This document shows positions 1 to 7,655 of a DNA stretch of 41,481 bases, in pieces. Within the stretch, counting starts at the first letter, position 1, and every line of letters begins with the position of its first letter. Where the stretch lies: NCBI GenBank assembly GCA_964407165.1, contig CAYOUJ010000016.1, forward strand, positions 1 to 41,481, read 5' to 3'. The DNA is from CAZPKH01 sp964407165. Its GTDB lineage: Bacteria; Bacteroidota; Bacteroidia; Bacteroidales; Muribaculaceae. The position numbers and the translations under genes were made by a program. The notes under the pieces are model-generated. The model did no database searches. It saw nothing but the letters and a program-made list of their open reading frames with translations, and had not been told where the DNA came from.

Positions 1-66
1 TTAATTTCCTTAATCTCCTTAATTTCCTTAATCTCCTTAATTTCCTTAATCTCCTTAATTTCCTTA
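1..66. repeat. 9-bp tandem repeat, TTAATTTCC / TTAATCTCC alternating
   Basis: The first 66 bases consist of about seven copies of a 9-bp unit in which TTAATTTCC and TTAATCTCC alternate, so the true period is 18 bp. The array stops 8 bp before the stop codon of the TPR gene. It may continue to the left of the window. No coding potential is seen. Similar short-period tandem arrays recur near 38905-39008 and 40893-40918. Confidence 0.85.
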
Positions 67-74
67 CTGTCAGC

Positions 75-2258
75 TTACAGGCTGTCAAGCACTATCCCCG
101 TCAGCAGGTCGTCAACCCCCGCCCGCCGCAGGTGATGCAGATCCGCCTGCATCATTTGCGTGAACTTGGTGCGGTCGTCACCCTCGGCGGCCATCGCCTT
201 GCGATAAAGGTCCACGGCGTCGCGATAGCGTCCCGAGGCCATGGCCAGGTGGCCCATGTTGAGGTAGTCGGCAGAGGTGAGCTGATCCTCGGGGATGCGC
301 CCGTAATAGTCGGCAGAGCGCTCATAGTCAGCCGACAGGAAGGCACACCACGCTATCGGGCGCAGAGCGCGCGTGGAGTTGGGGTCGAGATATTCAACTT
401 TGAAGTATTGGTTCATAGCGTCCTTGTACCGACCAAGCTCCATGTACGCGTGGCCCAACTGCAGCGCAGCGCCAAGGTCGTCAGGCCGTAGCTCGCACAG
501 CCGCCGGTAGCGCGGCAGCGCTTCCGCAGACCGCCCGAGCAGACGGTAGCATGCACCCAAGCGACGAAGCGTCCACACACTGTCGGCGTCGAGCACCTCC
601 GCCTGCAGGTACAGCTCCACGGCATCCGCCGTGCGCCCCATCTTCTGCAGGCAGAAACCCATCTTCTGAAGCAGCGCCGCCGTGCGCACATCATCCCTGT
701 CAGGCAGCCGCCGGAACAGCGCCAACGCGTCCTCGTAATACCCGCGCTTGAAGTAAAATTCGGCGATGGCGGCAAGGTGCGTCTCGTCGTCTATCACATC
801 GTCGAGCGACGGGACAGTGGCCAAGTTGAGCGTCGTCGCAAACGGGTCGGCAAACTCCCCCTTGCGCCGGAACAGGCGAAAGAAGCGGTATAGATCCTGC
901 ACATAGTATGCCACAAGCCGACGGCGCTCCTCAGCCTCGGCGTTGAGCTCATGGGCGCGAAACTCCTCGATAGCCTCCTGCTGCCCGTCAAACTGGCTGC
1001 GCAGCAGCTGCTTCTGTGACTCAGGTATAGATTTGAGCGACAGAACAATCGAATATTTGTCGCTGTCGCATACCAGCGGCGTGGCTTCGAGCATGCGGGC
1101 CATCTCGCCGCCGTCGGCAACGGCAGTGTGGGTGGCCGAAAACGGCAGGAACCAGTTGGCCGGGTCGTTGAAGAAAGGATAGTGCTTGAGGTGGGCAAAC
1201 GTGCTCATCATCACATCGCCGCCATCCTCCTGCATCTCCTGCAGCTTGCGCATCTGCTCACCCAAGCCGCTCTTCTCCAGCAGCTCCTCCCACTCCGGGT
1301 TCTCCTCGCCGTCGGCGACGTCGGCCACGGCATCCGACGCCTCGCTGATCTTCTTGTAGATGTCAGGCCGCAGCTTGAGCATCTGCGGGATAACCTCGTC
1401 GCGCATCTGTCGCGTAATCTTCTCCGTGTCGCGCGTGCGTATGAACTGCATGAACACCAGCCGCACGTCGTCACCCCACCGCGGCGACTCCGCCACCGTA
1501 GCCAGCAGTGCGCGCAAATGCTTGTCAGGGTGACGCTCGCGATGTATGCTCAGCGCTATCAGATATGCCACAAGCGCGCGCATCCGCAGCGCCTCGTCAC
1601 CGCTATTATAATATGTGTGGAGCAGCACACACATTGCGCGCCGGTCGTAAGTGTGCAGCAGATTGAGCAGCAATGCGCTGATTGTCAATGCCTGTGTGGC
1701 AGTGTCAGCAGTGGCGTCTGACAGCATGGCCGAGAGGGTCTCGCGGTCGTCAACGCCGATGGGATAGGTGACCCAGATGCGATTGAACAGACGCGTGCGC
1801 GCCTTCTCCAAGTCAGCGCGCAGAGGCCGGAGGGCGTCGGCCGAAGCATCGTCAGCCAGCTGCATCAGCTGCAGACGGTCCGCACCCTTCGCCACAGCCT
1901 CCACCAATGCCGGTATTGTCTCCTCCGGCCGTGACCGCTCGTAGCGCAACGTACTGTAATACAGTGAATAGTTATTCGGCAACTCCACCTCGCGCGTGGC
2001 AGCGGCCACCAGGTCGCGTATCCCCGCCGTTATCCCTTCATAAACCTCCCGCCGGTGAGGGTCCGGAGCCCCGTCGAGGGCATATTGTGACAAAAGGACA
2101 TACTCCTGTTGCAGGCTCTCGAGCCGTTGGCGCATCTGCCACGGCGCCTGTATCTCAGCCAATAGTTGCTCAAGCGTGCTCAGCGCCATCGTCAGCCGAC
2201 GCGCCGACAGATAGTGACGAATGTTGGTGACGTAACCGTCGAGTCGTTGTTCAGTCAT
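75..2258 (-). CDS. TPR-repeat protein
   Basis: A 727-residue protein without signal peptide or obvious membrane segments, so probably cytoplasmic. The C-terminal third (about residues 490-700) carries consecutive tetratricopeptide repeats, visible as helical pairs with the G-x-x-Y/A-x-x-A-L pattern (for example GYYEDALALF, GRTADAVELY, GRSAEALPRY, GRYKDAMNQY, GRYRDAVDLY). The N-terminal two thirds are helical and not recognised; residues 310-330 are acidic. TPRs mediate protein-protein contacts, so a scaffold or assembly role is likely, but no partner can be named. It is transcribed divergently from the zinc-ribbon gene at 2436, with a -7 box for it at 2377-2384. The start chosen gives MTEQRLDGY, with no better upstream start. 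Confidence 0.8.
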   Translation of the reverse strand: MTEQRLDGYVTNIRHYLSARRLTMALSTLEQLLAEIQAPWQMRQRLESLQQEYVLLSQYALDGAPDPHRREVYEGITAGIRDLVAAATREVELPNNYSLYYSTLRYERSRPEETIPALVEAVAKGADRLQLMQLADDASADALRPLRADLEKARTRLFNRIWVTYPIGVDDRETLSAMLSDATADTATQALTISALLLNLLHTYDRRAMCVLLHTYYNSGDEALRMRALVAYLIALSIHRERHPDKHLRALLATVAESPRWGDDVRLVFMQFIRTRDTEKITRQMRDEVIPQMLKLRPDIYKKISEASDAVADVADGEENPEWEELLEKSGLGEQMRKLQEMQEDGGDVMMSTFAHLKHYPFFNDPANWFLPFSATHTAVADGGEMARMLEATPLVCDSDKYSIVLSLKSIPESQKQLLRSQFDGQQEAIEEFRAHELNAEAEERRRLVAYYVQDLYRFFRLFRRKGEFADPFATTLNLATVPSLDDVIDDETHLAAIAEFYFKRGYYEDALALFRRLPDRDDVRTAALLQKMGFCLQKMGRTADAVELYLQAEVLDADSVWTLRRLGACYRLLGRSAEALPRYRRLCELRPDDLGAALQLGHAYMELGRYKDAMNQYFKVEYLDPNSTRALRPIAWCAFLSADYERSADYYGRIPEDQLTSADYLNMGHLAMASGRYRDAVDLYRKAMAAEGDDRTKFTQMMQADLHHLRRAGVDDLLTGIVLDSL

Positions 2259-2362
2259 AATGTAAGAGTGTTATGTGTATCTCTTGTTTAAACAAATATT
2301 GTGCCAAAACGGTTGCTCTCGCCATCTAAACCCTCTGTTTCATCATCATTCCTCAAAAAAAC

Positions 2363-2393
2363 TTGTTCCTTGCCCGCAAAGTTACTACCTTTG
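2363..2393 (+). promoter_or_regulatory. Bacteroidetes-type promoter for the zinc-ribbon gene
   Basis: TTG at 2363-2365 (-33 element) and TACCTTTG at 2386-2393 (-7 element, consensus TAnnTTTG) are separated by 20 bp, as expected for the primary sigma factor of Bacteroidetes. Transcription would begin near 2400, about 35 nt before the ATG at 2436. Confidence 0.65.
2377..2384 (-). promoter_or_regulatory. -7 box for the TPR gene, overlapping a divergent promoter
   Basis: CAAAGTTA on the plus strand reads TAACTTTG on the minus strand, a match to TAnnTTTG. A possible -33 TTG lies at 2403-2405, giving a slightly short 18-bp spacer. The start would fall near 2370, leaving a leader of about 110 nt before the TPR ATG. 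The box is 1 bp from the plus-strand -7 box, so the two promoters share DNA. Confidence 0.5.
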
Positions 2394-2435
2394 CATCAGA
2401 AACAAAAACCAAACCCTGCTAAAAACACAGACATC

Positions 2436-2921
2436 ATGAAATGCAATCACTGCGGAGCCGAGCTCCAGGAAGACTCCACCTTCTGCTACTACTGCGGTTA
2501 CGACACCGAGAACGCACTCCCCAAGCCCCCGGCAATCCCCGGCACCGAAATCGAGGAAGAGACTTTCAGCCAGCCCCCCGTAACCATCGGCATCGTCATC
2601 TGGATGGTCATCATCATTGCCGGAAACCTGATCTCTTATTTCCAGTCCATCGACGAGTTGATGTCATACATGCCAACCTTGGGCCAGATCTCAACCATCA
2701 CCACCTTCGGCCGCATCGGCGGCGCCGCCGGCATCCTGATGAAATACCGCGCAGGCTTCTACATCCTCGCCGCTTCAGTAGTTATCGATTTCTTCGCCGT
2801 AATGATCATCGCACATTCTTTCATAGGTATCGGCGGATTCATCGGCCTGGCCATCATCTACTGGCTCCTCACCAAGGAGCGCGACAATTACGACTGCTCC
2901 ATCTGGGACGCCATGAAATGA
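2436..2921 (+). CDS. zinc-ribbon domain membrane protein
   Basis: A 161-residue protein starting MKCNHCGAEL. Two CxxC knuckles (Cys3/Cys6 and a second pair in FCYYCG) form an N-terminal zinc ribbon. It is followed by a Pro/Glu linker and at least three hydrophobic membrane segments (VTIGIVIWMVIIIAGNLI, FYILAASVVIDFFAVMIIA and a Gly/Ile-rich segment near the C terminus). The open frame continues upstream to 2301, but the ATG at 2436 is preferred: it places the Cys motif at the N terminus as in other zinc_ribbon_2 proteins and lies just downstream of a good promoter. Function is unknown; such proteins are common small membrane proteins in Bacteroidales. Confidence 0.75.
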   Translation: MKCNHCGAELQEDSTFCYYCGYDTENALPKPPAIPGTEIEEETFSQPPVTIGIVIWMVIIIAGNLISYFQSIDELMSYMPTLGQISTITTFGRIGGAAGILMKYRAGFYILAASVVIDFFAVMIIAHSFIGIGGFIGLAIIYWLLTKERDNYDCSIWDAMK

Positions 2922-2950
2922 CACTGTAGCCTCTCCTATCATATCTCTCC

Positions 2951-2981
2951 CTCCCCACCCGGCTCCACGCCCCGCGGGGAG
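2951..2981. terminator. possible bidirectional terminator hairpin
   Basis: Between two convergent genes, CTCCCC at 2951-2956 can pair with GGGGAG at 2976-2981, and CCCCGCGGGG at 2970-2979 is itself palindromic. TTTACATTAT follows on the plus strand, but there is no clean U-tract. The call rests mainly on position. Confidence 0.3.
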
Positions 2982-3015
2982 TTTACATTATACCGTCCGC
3001 GAATTACAAAGTCGC

Positions 3016-3939
3016 TCAATAGCTTTTGGCACGCGACTTCACACGCAGGTGGTCGAAGCCGTTGCCGAAAATCTCATTCACATACGTCGTGGCGATATAC
3101 GCCCCCGGGTCAATGCCATAGATGATGCGCAGCATGTCGTGCAGGTTGTATCGCCGGCACCACAGCATCATCAGCGTACGCCCCTCTCCCGTCCAGTAAC
3201 CCGTACCCTTCCAGAACGTTACGCCGCGACCCGTCTCGTGCGTAATCTGACGCGCGATGGCCTCCCAGTCCTTCGAGATGACCATCAGCTGCAGCGTCTG
3301 GCGCCCGCTGTTGACGTACCGGTCGGCGATGTAGCTGTAGACAAAGATGGCTATCCATCCGAAGATAATCGTCTGTGCGCGAGCCTGAAGGCGCTCCTCC
3401 ATGTCGCCATCGAACGGCAGCAGGAACGACAGCGTCACTATCGAGAAGTCCACCACCATCATCACGCGCCCCATCGTCACGTTCGTGCGCCCCGCCATGA
3501 TGGCTGCCACGATGTCAGTGCCGCCGGCTGTGCCGTGGTGCGAATAGTAAAGGCCTATGCCAAAGCCCATTATCACCGCCCCGATGGCTATGCTTACCGG
3601 CGCCGAAGTCACCAGCGGCGGGTGATGCACGAAGTAGCCCTCCACCGCGCCGATTATCAGCGACATAAGCGTCGCTCCATATATCGTGCGCGCCACGAAC
3701 GCCTTCCCAAGCTGCTTCCACCCCAAGGCAAGCAGCAGCAGGTTGGCCCCGTACATCGTCACTGCCACAGGCACCTTGCATGCCGTGGCATAGTAGACGA
3801 GCGTCGAAAAGCCCGCCATGCCCCCGACCACCACCTCATGCGGAAGGATGAACGCACAAAATCCCAGCGAATAGACCGTGATGCCAAGGGCTATGACCGC
3901 CAGGTTCTTGCCCTCTGTCATTATCTTTGACTGTCCCAT
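3016..3939 (-). CDS. YitT family integral membrane protein
   Basis: A 307-residue protein with about five to six hydrophobic segments in the first 205 residues (for example LAVIALGITVYSLGFCAFIL), then a soluble C-terminal domain of about 90 residues. Gly-rich patches such as VVGGMAGFSTLVYY and HHGTAGGTDIVA are typical of the YitT family (DUF161), and the tail matches the DUF2179 domain in arrangement (QLMVISKDWEAIARQI, RGVTFWKGTGYWTG). Length agrees with the family. Function is uncertain; it is usually annotated as a membrane protein or possible transporter. A -7 box lies at 3988-3995. The Met at residue 7 is an alternative start. Confidence 0.85.
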   Translation of the reverse strand: MGQSKIMTEGKNLAVIALGITVYSLGFCAFILPHEVVVGGMAGFSTLVYYATACKVPVAVTMYGANLLLLALGWKQLGKAFVARTIYGATLMSLIIGAVEGYFVHHPPLVTSAPVSIAIGAVIMGFGIGLYYSHHGTAGGTDIVAAIMAGRTNVTMGRVMMVVDFSIVTLSFLLPFDGDMEERLQARAQTIIFGWIAIFVYSYIADRYVNSGRQTLQLMVISKDWEAIARQITHETGRGVTFWKGTGYWTGEGRTLMMLWCRRYNLHDMLRIIYGIDPGAYIATTYVNEIFGNGFDHLRVKSRAKSY

Positions 3940-3987
3940 TCTCAGCTTGAAAACTTTACCCTATTATCCGATTAACGTTTTTGTATG

Positions 3988-3995
3988 CAAAAGTA
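3988..3995 (-). promoter_or_regulatory. -7 box for the YitT gene
   Basis: CAAAAGTA on the plus strand reads TACTTTTG on the minus strand and fits TAnnTTTG. No clear -33 TTG at 19-21 bp was found. The start would lie near 3981, about 40 nt before the ATG. Confidence 0.45.
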
Positions 3996-4048
3996 ACGCT
4001 AATTTTTGATTTCAGCTGCGATTGGCCGCCAAATTTTTAGCGGAAATG

Positions 4049-4278
4049 AGGGCGTAGCCCTCAAATATTGTAGCCGTGGGTGAGACGCGAGCGCAGCGAG
4101 CGGCCATCCACGGGCATTGCCACCAACAATTAACGGACCGCGTTAGCGGTCGAACGTTCAGCAAATGTGTAAATTCGACCGCTAACGCGGTCGCTTGTTT
4201 CCCGACCCGTCGAGTCCGTGGGTGGCCGCGCTTCGCGCGTCTCACCCACGGCTACATTCTTGAGCCGCTACGCGGCTC
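4049..4278. repeat. nested inverted-repeat element in an intergenic region
   Basis: The gap 3940-4323 contains no gene beyond the YitT promoter. Its core is a nested palindrome: an exact 20-bp outer pair at 4070-4089 and 4236-4255, a near-perfect pair around 4103-4113 and 4216-4227 (GGCCATCCACGG against CCGTGGGTGGCC), and an exact 19-bp inner pair at 4136-4154 and 4174-4192 with a 19-nt loop. Each flank has its own small hairpin: GAGGGC-GTA-GCCCTC at about 4048-4062 and GAGCCGC-TAC-GCGGCTC at 4262-4278. No transposase or target duplication is visible. Confidence 0.85.
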
Positions 4279-4323
4279 TGATTACGGCCTGTTACTTCCG
4301 TTAAGTTATAATGTATAAACCGT

Positions 4324-4845
4324 TTATGGTATGGGCCAATAACCCAACCCTGTGGCCTCTGACACCATAAATTGGCCGTCTTCGATTACAAAAGTCAAAT
4401 TCGACCGCAGAGGAGTATTATGCGCATCTCGGCCAATAACCTTGAATTTGCCGTGCCGAGCATCTATAGGGTTAAATGTGGCTCGAATTATCATTCCTTC
4501 ATCTCCATACTCTGTGCCCATATCCGGGAAATGCATCCCTTTTTTTAATTTAGCGAGACATTCTCCGGTCGCGTATTTATATCTATAATTGGGATAACCA
4601 TAACCACCGGTTAAGAAAGCGCAAGCTACTGAATGCAACTCTGACATTATGCGATCGTTATCATTTTGGAATGATTGAGGGATGGTGTCAAGGCTCACAG
4701 GAGCGCCGACTATGGCTGCTTCAGAAAACGCGATGGGCTTGATGACATATTTGCCATCCTCGCGGTTGCGGAACGACGATGCGACTGAATCGTTGATGTT
4801 TACCCAGACAGAGTCCAAGGCGTAGACGTTGGTGGAGAAGTACAC
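4324..4845 (-). CDS. hypothetical protein, 5' end uncertain or disrupted
   Basis: A 173-residue frame that can only begin with GTG at 4845; no ATG is available. The frame stays open upstream to 5007, where it runs through repeat sequence and would read SGAAPSRPA, the repeat-encoded peptide. The residues just before the GTG (KTFLHCVYFSTNVYA, then LDS) look like the end of a signal peptide, so the original start may have been lost when repeats accumulated. The body is mixed alpha/beta with a C-terminal strand-rich part. No family recognised. It may be a periplasmic protein or a decaying gene. Confidence 0.5.
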   Translation of the reverse strand: MYFSTNVYALDSVWVNINDSVASSFRNREDGKYVIKPIAFSEAAIVGAPVSLDTIPQSFQNDNDRIMSELHSVACAFLTGGYGYPNYRYKYATGECLAKLKKGMHFPDMGTEYGDEGMIIRATFNPIDARHGKFKVIGRDAHNTPLRSNLTFVIEDGQFMVSEATGLGYWPIP

Positions 4846-4910
4846 GCAATGGAGGAATGTTTTGGGAGGCGACGCGAGTGCGTATTGGCAGCCTCCGGCT
4901 GCCGGCCGTC

Positions 4911-4949
4911 GAGGCGATGGCGCTCCCGATTTGAGGGCGCCGTCGCCTC
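4911..4949. repeat. GC-rich hairpin next to the 28-bp element
   Basis: GAGGCGATGGCGC (from 4911) pairs imperfectly with GCGCCGTCGCCTC (to 4949) around a short loop containing CCGATTTG. Together with the copy at 4976-5003 it fills the space between the beta-barrel gene and the damaged ORF. CCGATTTG also occurs in the mosaic near 40804, so it may be part of a larger repeat. Confidence 0.6.
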
Positions 4950-4975
4950 CAAATGCTGGCGGGCAACGCCGGGAT

Positions 4976-5003
4976 GCGGGGCGCGAGGGCGCGGCCCCGC
5001 TCC
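4976..5003 (-). repeat. 28-bp GC hairpin element, copy after the OMP stop codon
   Basis: One full copy of the element, in the same orientation as the gene it follows when read GGAGCGGGGC... on the minus strand. It lies 4 bp beyond the stop codon of the beta-barrel gene at 5008. Arms GCGGGGC and GCCCCGC are intact. Confidence 0.85.
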
Positions 5004-5007
5004 GGGG

Positions 5008-5622
5008 TTAGAAGAAGTAGGCGAGGCGGATGTTCCAGGTGCGGTTTTGGGCGCTGTCGTTGGTGAGGATGGCCATCTTCAGGGCGTAGGTGACGCCCCA
5101 GGTGTATGAGCCGCTGAGCTGCCAACGCTGGAAGAATTCGAAGCCGGCGCCTACGGTGAGTCCTATCTGGCCGCCGGTGTAGTCGAGGGCTTTCAGCTTG
5201 TTGTGGGCGACGAGGAATCCGAAATCGACGCCACCGAAGGCGAACGGCGCGACGATGTCTTCAAGTCCGCTGAGGTTGGTGTATTTAAAGCGGAGGTGGA
5301 AGGGGATGTCGATGTAGTGGAGGTATGAGCGCTCGGTGCCGTATCCCTGCCAGCTCCACAGCTCCTTCTCCCCGAGGTGCAGCTTGGCTCCGCGCTGCTC
5401 GTAGAGGAGTCCGAAGTCGATGCCGAAGCCGATGCCGGGGAACATCATCTCGCCCACGACACCGGCAGAGTAGCCTACAGATTGGTCGACGGTAAAGAGA
5501 TCTTGTTTGAAGTGAAGGTTGGTGATGGTGGCACCGGCGGTTGCGCCCCAGCGCATCTGCGCGGAGGCTGAGCCGAGGCCGAGTGTGGCCACAAGGGCCA
5601 AAGCGATGACAAAGCGTTTCAT
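5008..5622 (-). CDS. outer membrane beta-barrel protein
   Basis: A 204-residue protein with a signal peptide (MKRFVIALALVATLGLGSASAQ) and alternating hydrophobic/polar strands ending in LAYFF, the aromatic C terminus typical of outer-membrane barrels. The Gly-rich start (WGATAGATITNLHF) and size fit the PorT/OMP_b-brl_2-type families abundant in Bacteroidetes, predicted to form a barrel of about eight strands. Transport or adhesion function is unknown. It follows the M49 peptidase with a 4-bp gap and is the last intact gene of the dxr run. A GC hairpin repeat begins directly after the stop. Confidence 0.8.
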   Translation of the reverse strand: MKRFVIALALVATLGLGSASAQMRWGATAGATITNLHFKQDLFTVDQSVGYSAGVVGEMMFPGIGFGIDFGLLYEQRGAKLHLGEKELWSWQGYGTERSYLHYIDIPFHLRFKYTNLSGLEDIVAPFAFGGVDFGFLVAHNKLKALDYTGGQIGLTVGAGFEFFQRWQLSGSYTWGVTYALKMAILTNDSAQNRTWNIRLAYFF

Positions 5623-5626
5623 AAGT

Positions 5627-7639
5627 TTATTTGTTTAGTGTGCCGTACTGGCTGGAGTAACGGAGCATCTGTGGGATGTAGTCTTCGGTGTAGGTGACCG
5701 TTACGTCTACCACGTTGCCGTTGTCGGCGGTGACGGGGGTGTATACGGGGTTCACGAAGCCCTTGTAGGGGGCGATGTCCAGCGAGGCGTAGCGGCGGAG
5801 CACCTCCTGATGCATCTTGGGGTCGACCTTGACGCCGTATTTCTCGACGAGGTCGCAACCGGCGGCGAAGTCACCCTCGCTCTTTATGCGCTGTATCTCG
5901 GCGAGGAGCTGTCCGAAGAGTCCGCGGAGGGCCTGGTAGTCGTTGATTTGAATATAAGTCTTGCCGTCGCGCTGGACGAACTCGATGACGTTGGCGTCCC
6001 GGCCTTTCTCGTAGGCCCAGGATGCGATGAGCATGCGATTGCGCATGTGTGCTTCCTCGATGTCTTTGCCAGGCTCGATGCGGTATAGCTGTGTCATGAG
6101 GCCGTTGAGGATATATTTGTAATACTCAGCCTTGTAAGCGTCAGGATTGTCGAGGAGGCCCAGCTCGAGGAGCTTGGGGTCGGCGAGGTAGTAGAGGGCG
6201 AAGAGGTCGGCGCGTGCCTCCTCGAGGGTAGAGCCATGGACGCCGAGGGCGTTGGGGTCGGTGCCGGGGAGGAGTTGTCCGGAGGCGTGGCCGAGGCACT
6301 CGTGAAGGTCGGTGTGGAGGTTGTCGGTGATGAAGAGATATTTCTCAAGCAGCTCGCGGGTGGGGGCGTCGATGACAAACTCTTCGTTGAAGCCGTTGCC
6401 GTGCGAAGCCTCGTCGTAGGCCTGGGTGATGTTTTCGATGGTCACGGACTTTGAGCCGTGGGCGGCGCGAATCCAGTCGGCGTTGGGGAGGTTGATGCCG
6501 ATGGGGGTTGCGGGATAAGAGTCGCCGGCGAGTATTGCGGCATTGATGGCCTTTGCGCTGACGCCTTTTACGACAGGCTTGCGGAAGCGGGGGTCTACTG
6601 GCGAGCGGTCTTCAAACCACTGTGCGTTGTCGCTGATGGCCTTTGTGCGGCGCGTGGCGTCTGCGTTGCGGAAGTTGACGATCGACTCCCAGGCGCCGGT
6701 GTATCCGAGGGGGTCGCCGTAGCTCTCGATGAAGCCGTTGATGAAGTCGACGGTGGGCTCGGTATTCTCTGTCCAGAGGATAGAGTATTCATCGAATGTG
6801 CGGAGGTTGCCGGTGGTGTAATATTCAATGAGTTTGTCGATTACAGCAGCCTGGTCGGCATCTTCGGCGAAGACGCGTGCCTTGGTGAGGCAGTCGATGA
6901 TGTGACGTATAGGCTCGTTGTAGAGTCCGCCGAGGCGGTATTGCTGCTCGACGATGGAGCCGTCGGGCATCTTGACCATGCGGGTGTTGAGGCCGTATGA
7001 GACGGGCGTTGAGTCGTTGGGATTGCTTAGGGCCTTGTAATAAGCCTCGACCTCGGCCTGGGTGACGCCCTCGTAGAGGTTGCCGGCAGAGGTGACGATG
7101 AGGTCTGCTCCGGCCTCCTGGTTCACGCGCTTGGCCATGAACGCGGGGTCGAAGACCAGGCGGCGCAGGGTGGCGATGTCAGCGGGCTTGCTGGGGGCAG
7201 GAAGGGCTTCTACCTGGGCGTCGAAGAAAGCTTCGGAGAACTCGGGGACGAACTTGTCCATGGAGTAGTGGTGATGGACGCCGTTGCCGAACTCCACCTG
7301 CTTGAGGTATTTCACGAACGCCTTGTAGTCGGCGCTCTCGGTGTCGCCCTTGTAGTTGGTGTAGATGGCCTCGAGGAGGTTGCGGAGGGGTATGTTGTAC
7401 TTGCCGTTCTGGTCCCAGAGGATGTCGCGGCCCCAGAGGGCGGCTTCGGTGAGATAGTAGATGAACACGCGCTGGCGGGGGGTAAGGTCCTCGAAGCCGG
7501 GAACCCGGTAGCGCAGCACTTCGATGTCGGCGAAGCGGTCGACGGTATAATCGAATTTTGGTGAGTCGGTGTTTGCTGCCATTGCTGAAGAGATGGTGGC
7601 TGCATAGATGAGCGAGCCGATTAATATTTTCTTTAACAT
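5627..7639 (-). CDS. dipeptidyl-peptidase III-like metallopeptidase (family M49), secreted
   Basis: A 670-residue protein with an N-terminal signal peptide (MLKKILIGSLIYAATISSAMA). HECLGH at residues 446-451 is the M49 zinc motif (HExxGH; HELLGH in animal DPP III), and EEARAD near residue 471 supplies the third zinc ligand, as EECRAD does in the family. Length matches bacterial M49 enzymes. The expected activity is release of dipeptides from the N terminus of oligopeptides, here probably in the periplasm. It sits 16 bp after rlmI and 4 bp before the OMP gene, so it is co-transcribed with them. Confidence 0.9.
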   Translation of the reverse strand: MLKKILIGSLIYAATISSAMAANTDSPKFDYTVDRFADIEVLRYRVPGFEDLTPRQRVFIYYLTEAALWGRDILWDQNGKYNIPLRNLLEAIYTNYKGDTESADYKAFVKYLKQVEFGNGVHHHYSMDKFVPEFSEAFFDAQVEALPAPSKPADIATLRRLVFDPAFMAKRVNQEAGADLIVTSAGNLYEGVTQAEVEAYYKALSNPNDSTPVSYGLNTRMVKMPDGSIVEQQYRLGGLYNEPIRHIIDCLTKARVFAEDADQAAVIDKLIEYYTTGNLRTFDEYSILWTENTEPTVDFINGFIESYGDPLGYTGAWESIVNFRNADATRRTKAISDNAQWFEDRSPVDPRFRKPVVKGVSAKAINAAILAGDSYPATPIGINLPNADWIRAAHGSKSVTIENITQAYDEASHGNGFNEEFVIDAPTRELLEKYLFITDNLHTDLHECLGHASGQLLPGTDPNALGVHGSTLEEARADLFALYYLADPKLLELGLLDNPDAYKAEYYKYILNGLMTQLYRIEPGKDIEEAHMRNRMLIASWAYEKGRDANVIEFVQRDGKTYIQINDYQALRGLFGQLLAEIQRIKSEGDFAAGCDLVEKYGVKVDPKMHQEVLRRYASLDIAPYKGFVNPVYTPVTADNGNVVDVTVTYTEDYIPQMLRYSSQYGTLNK

Positions 7640-7655
7640 AGCCTTGACGGATTGA

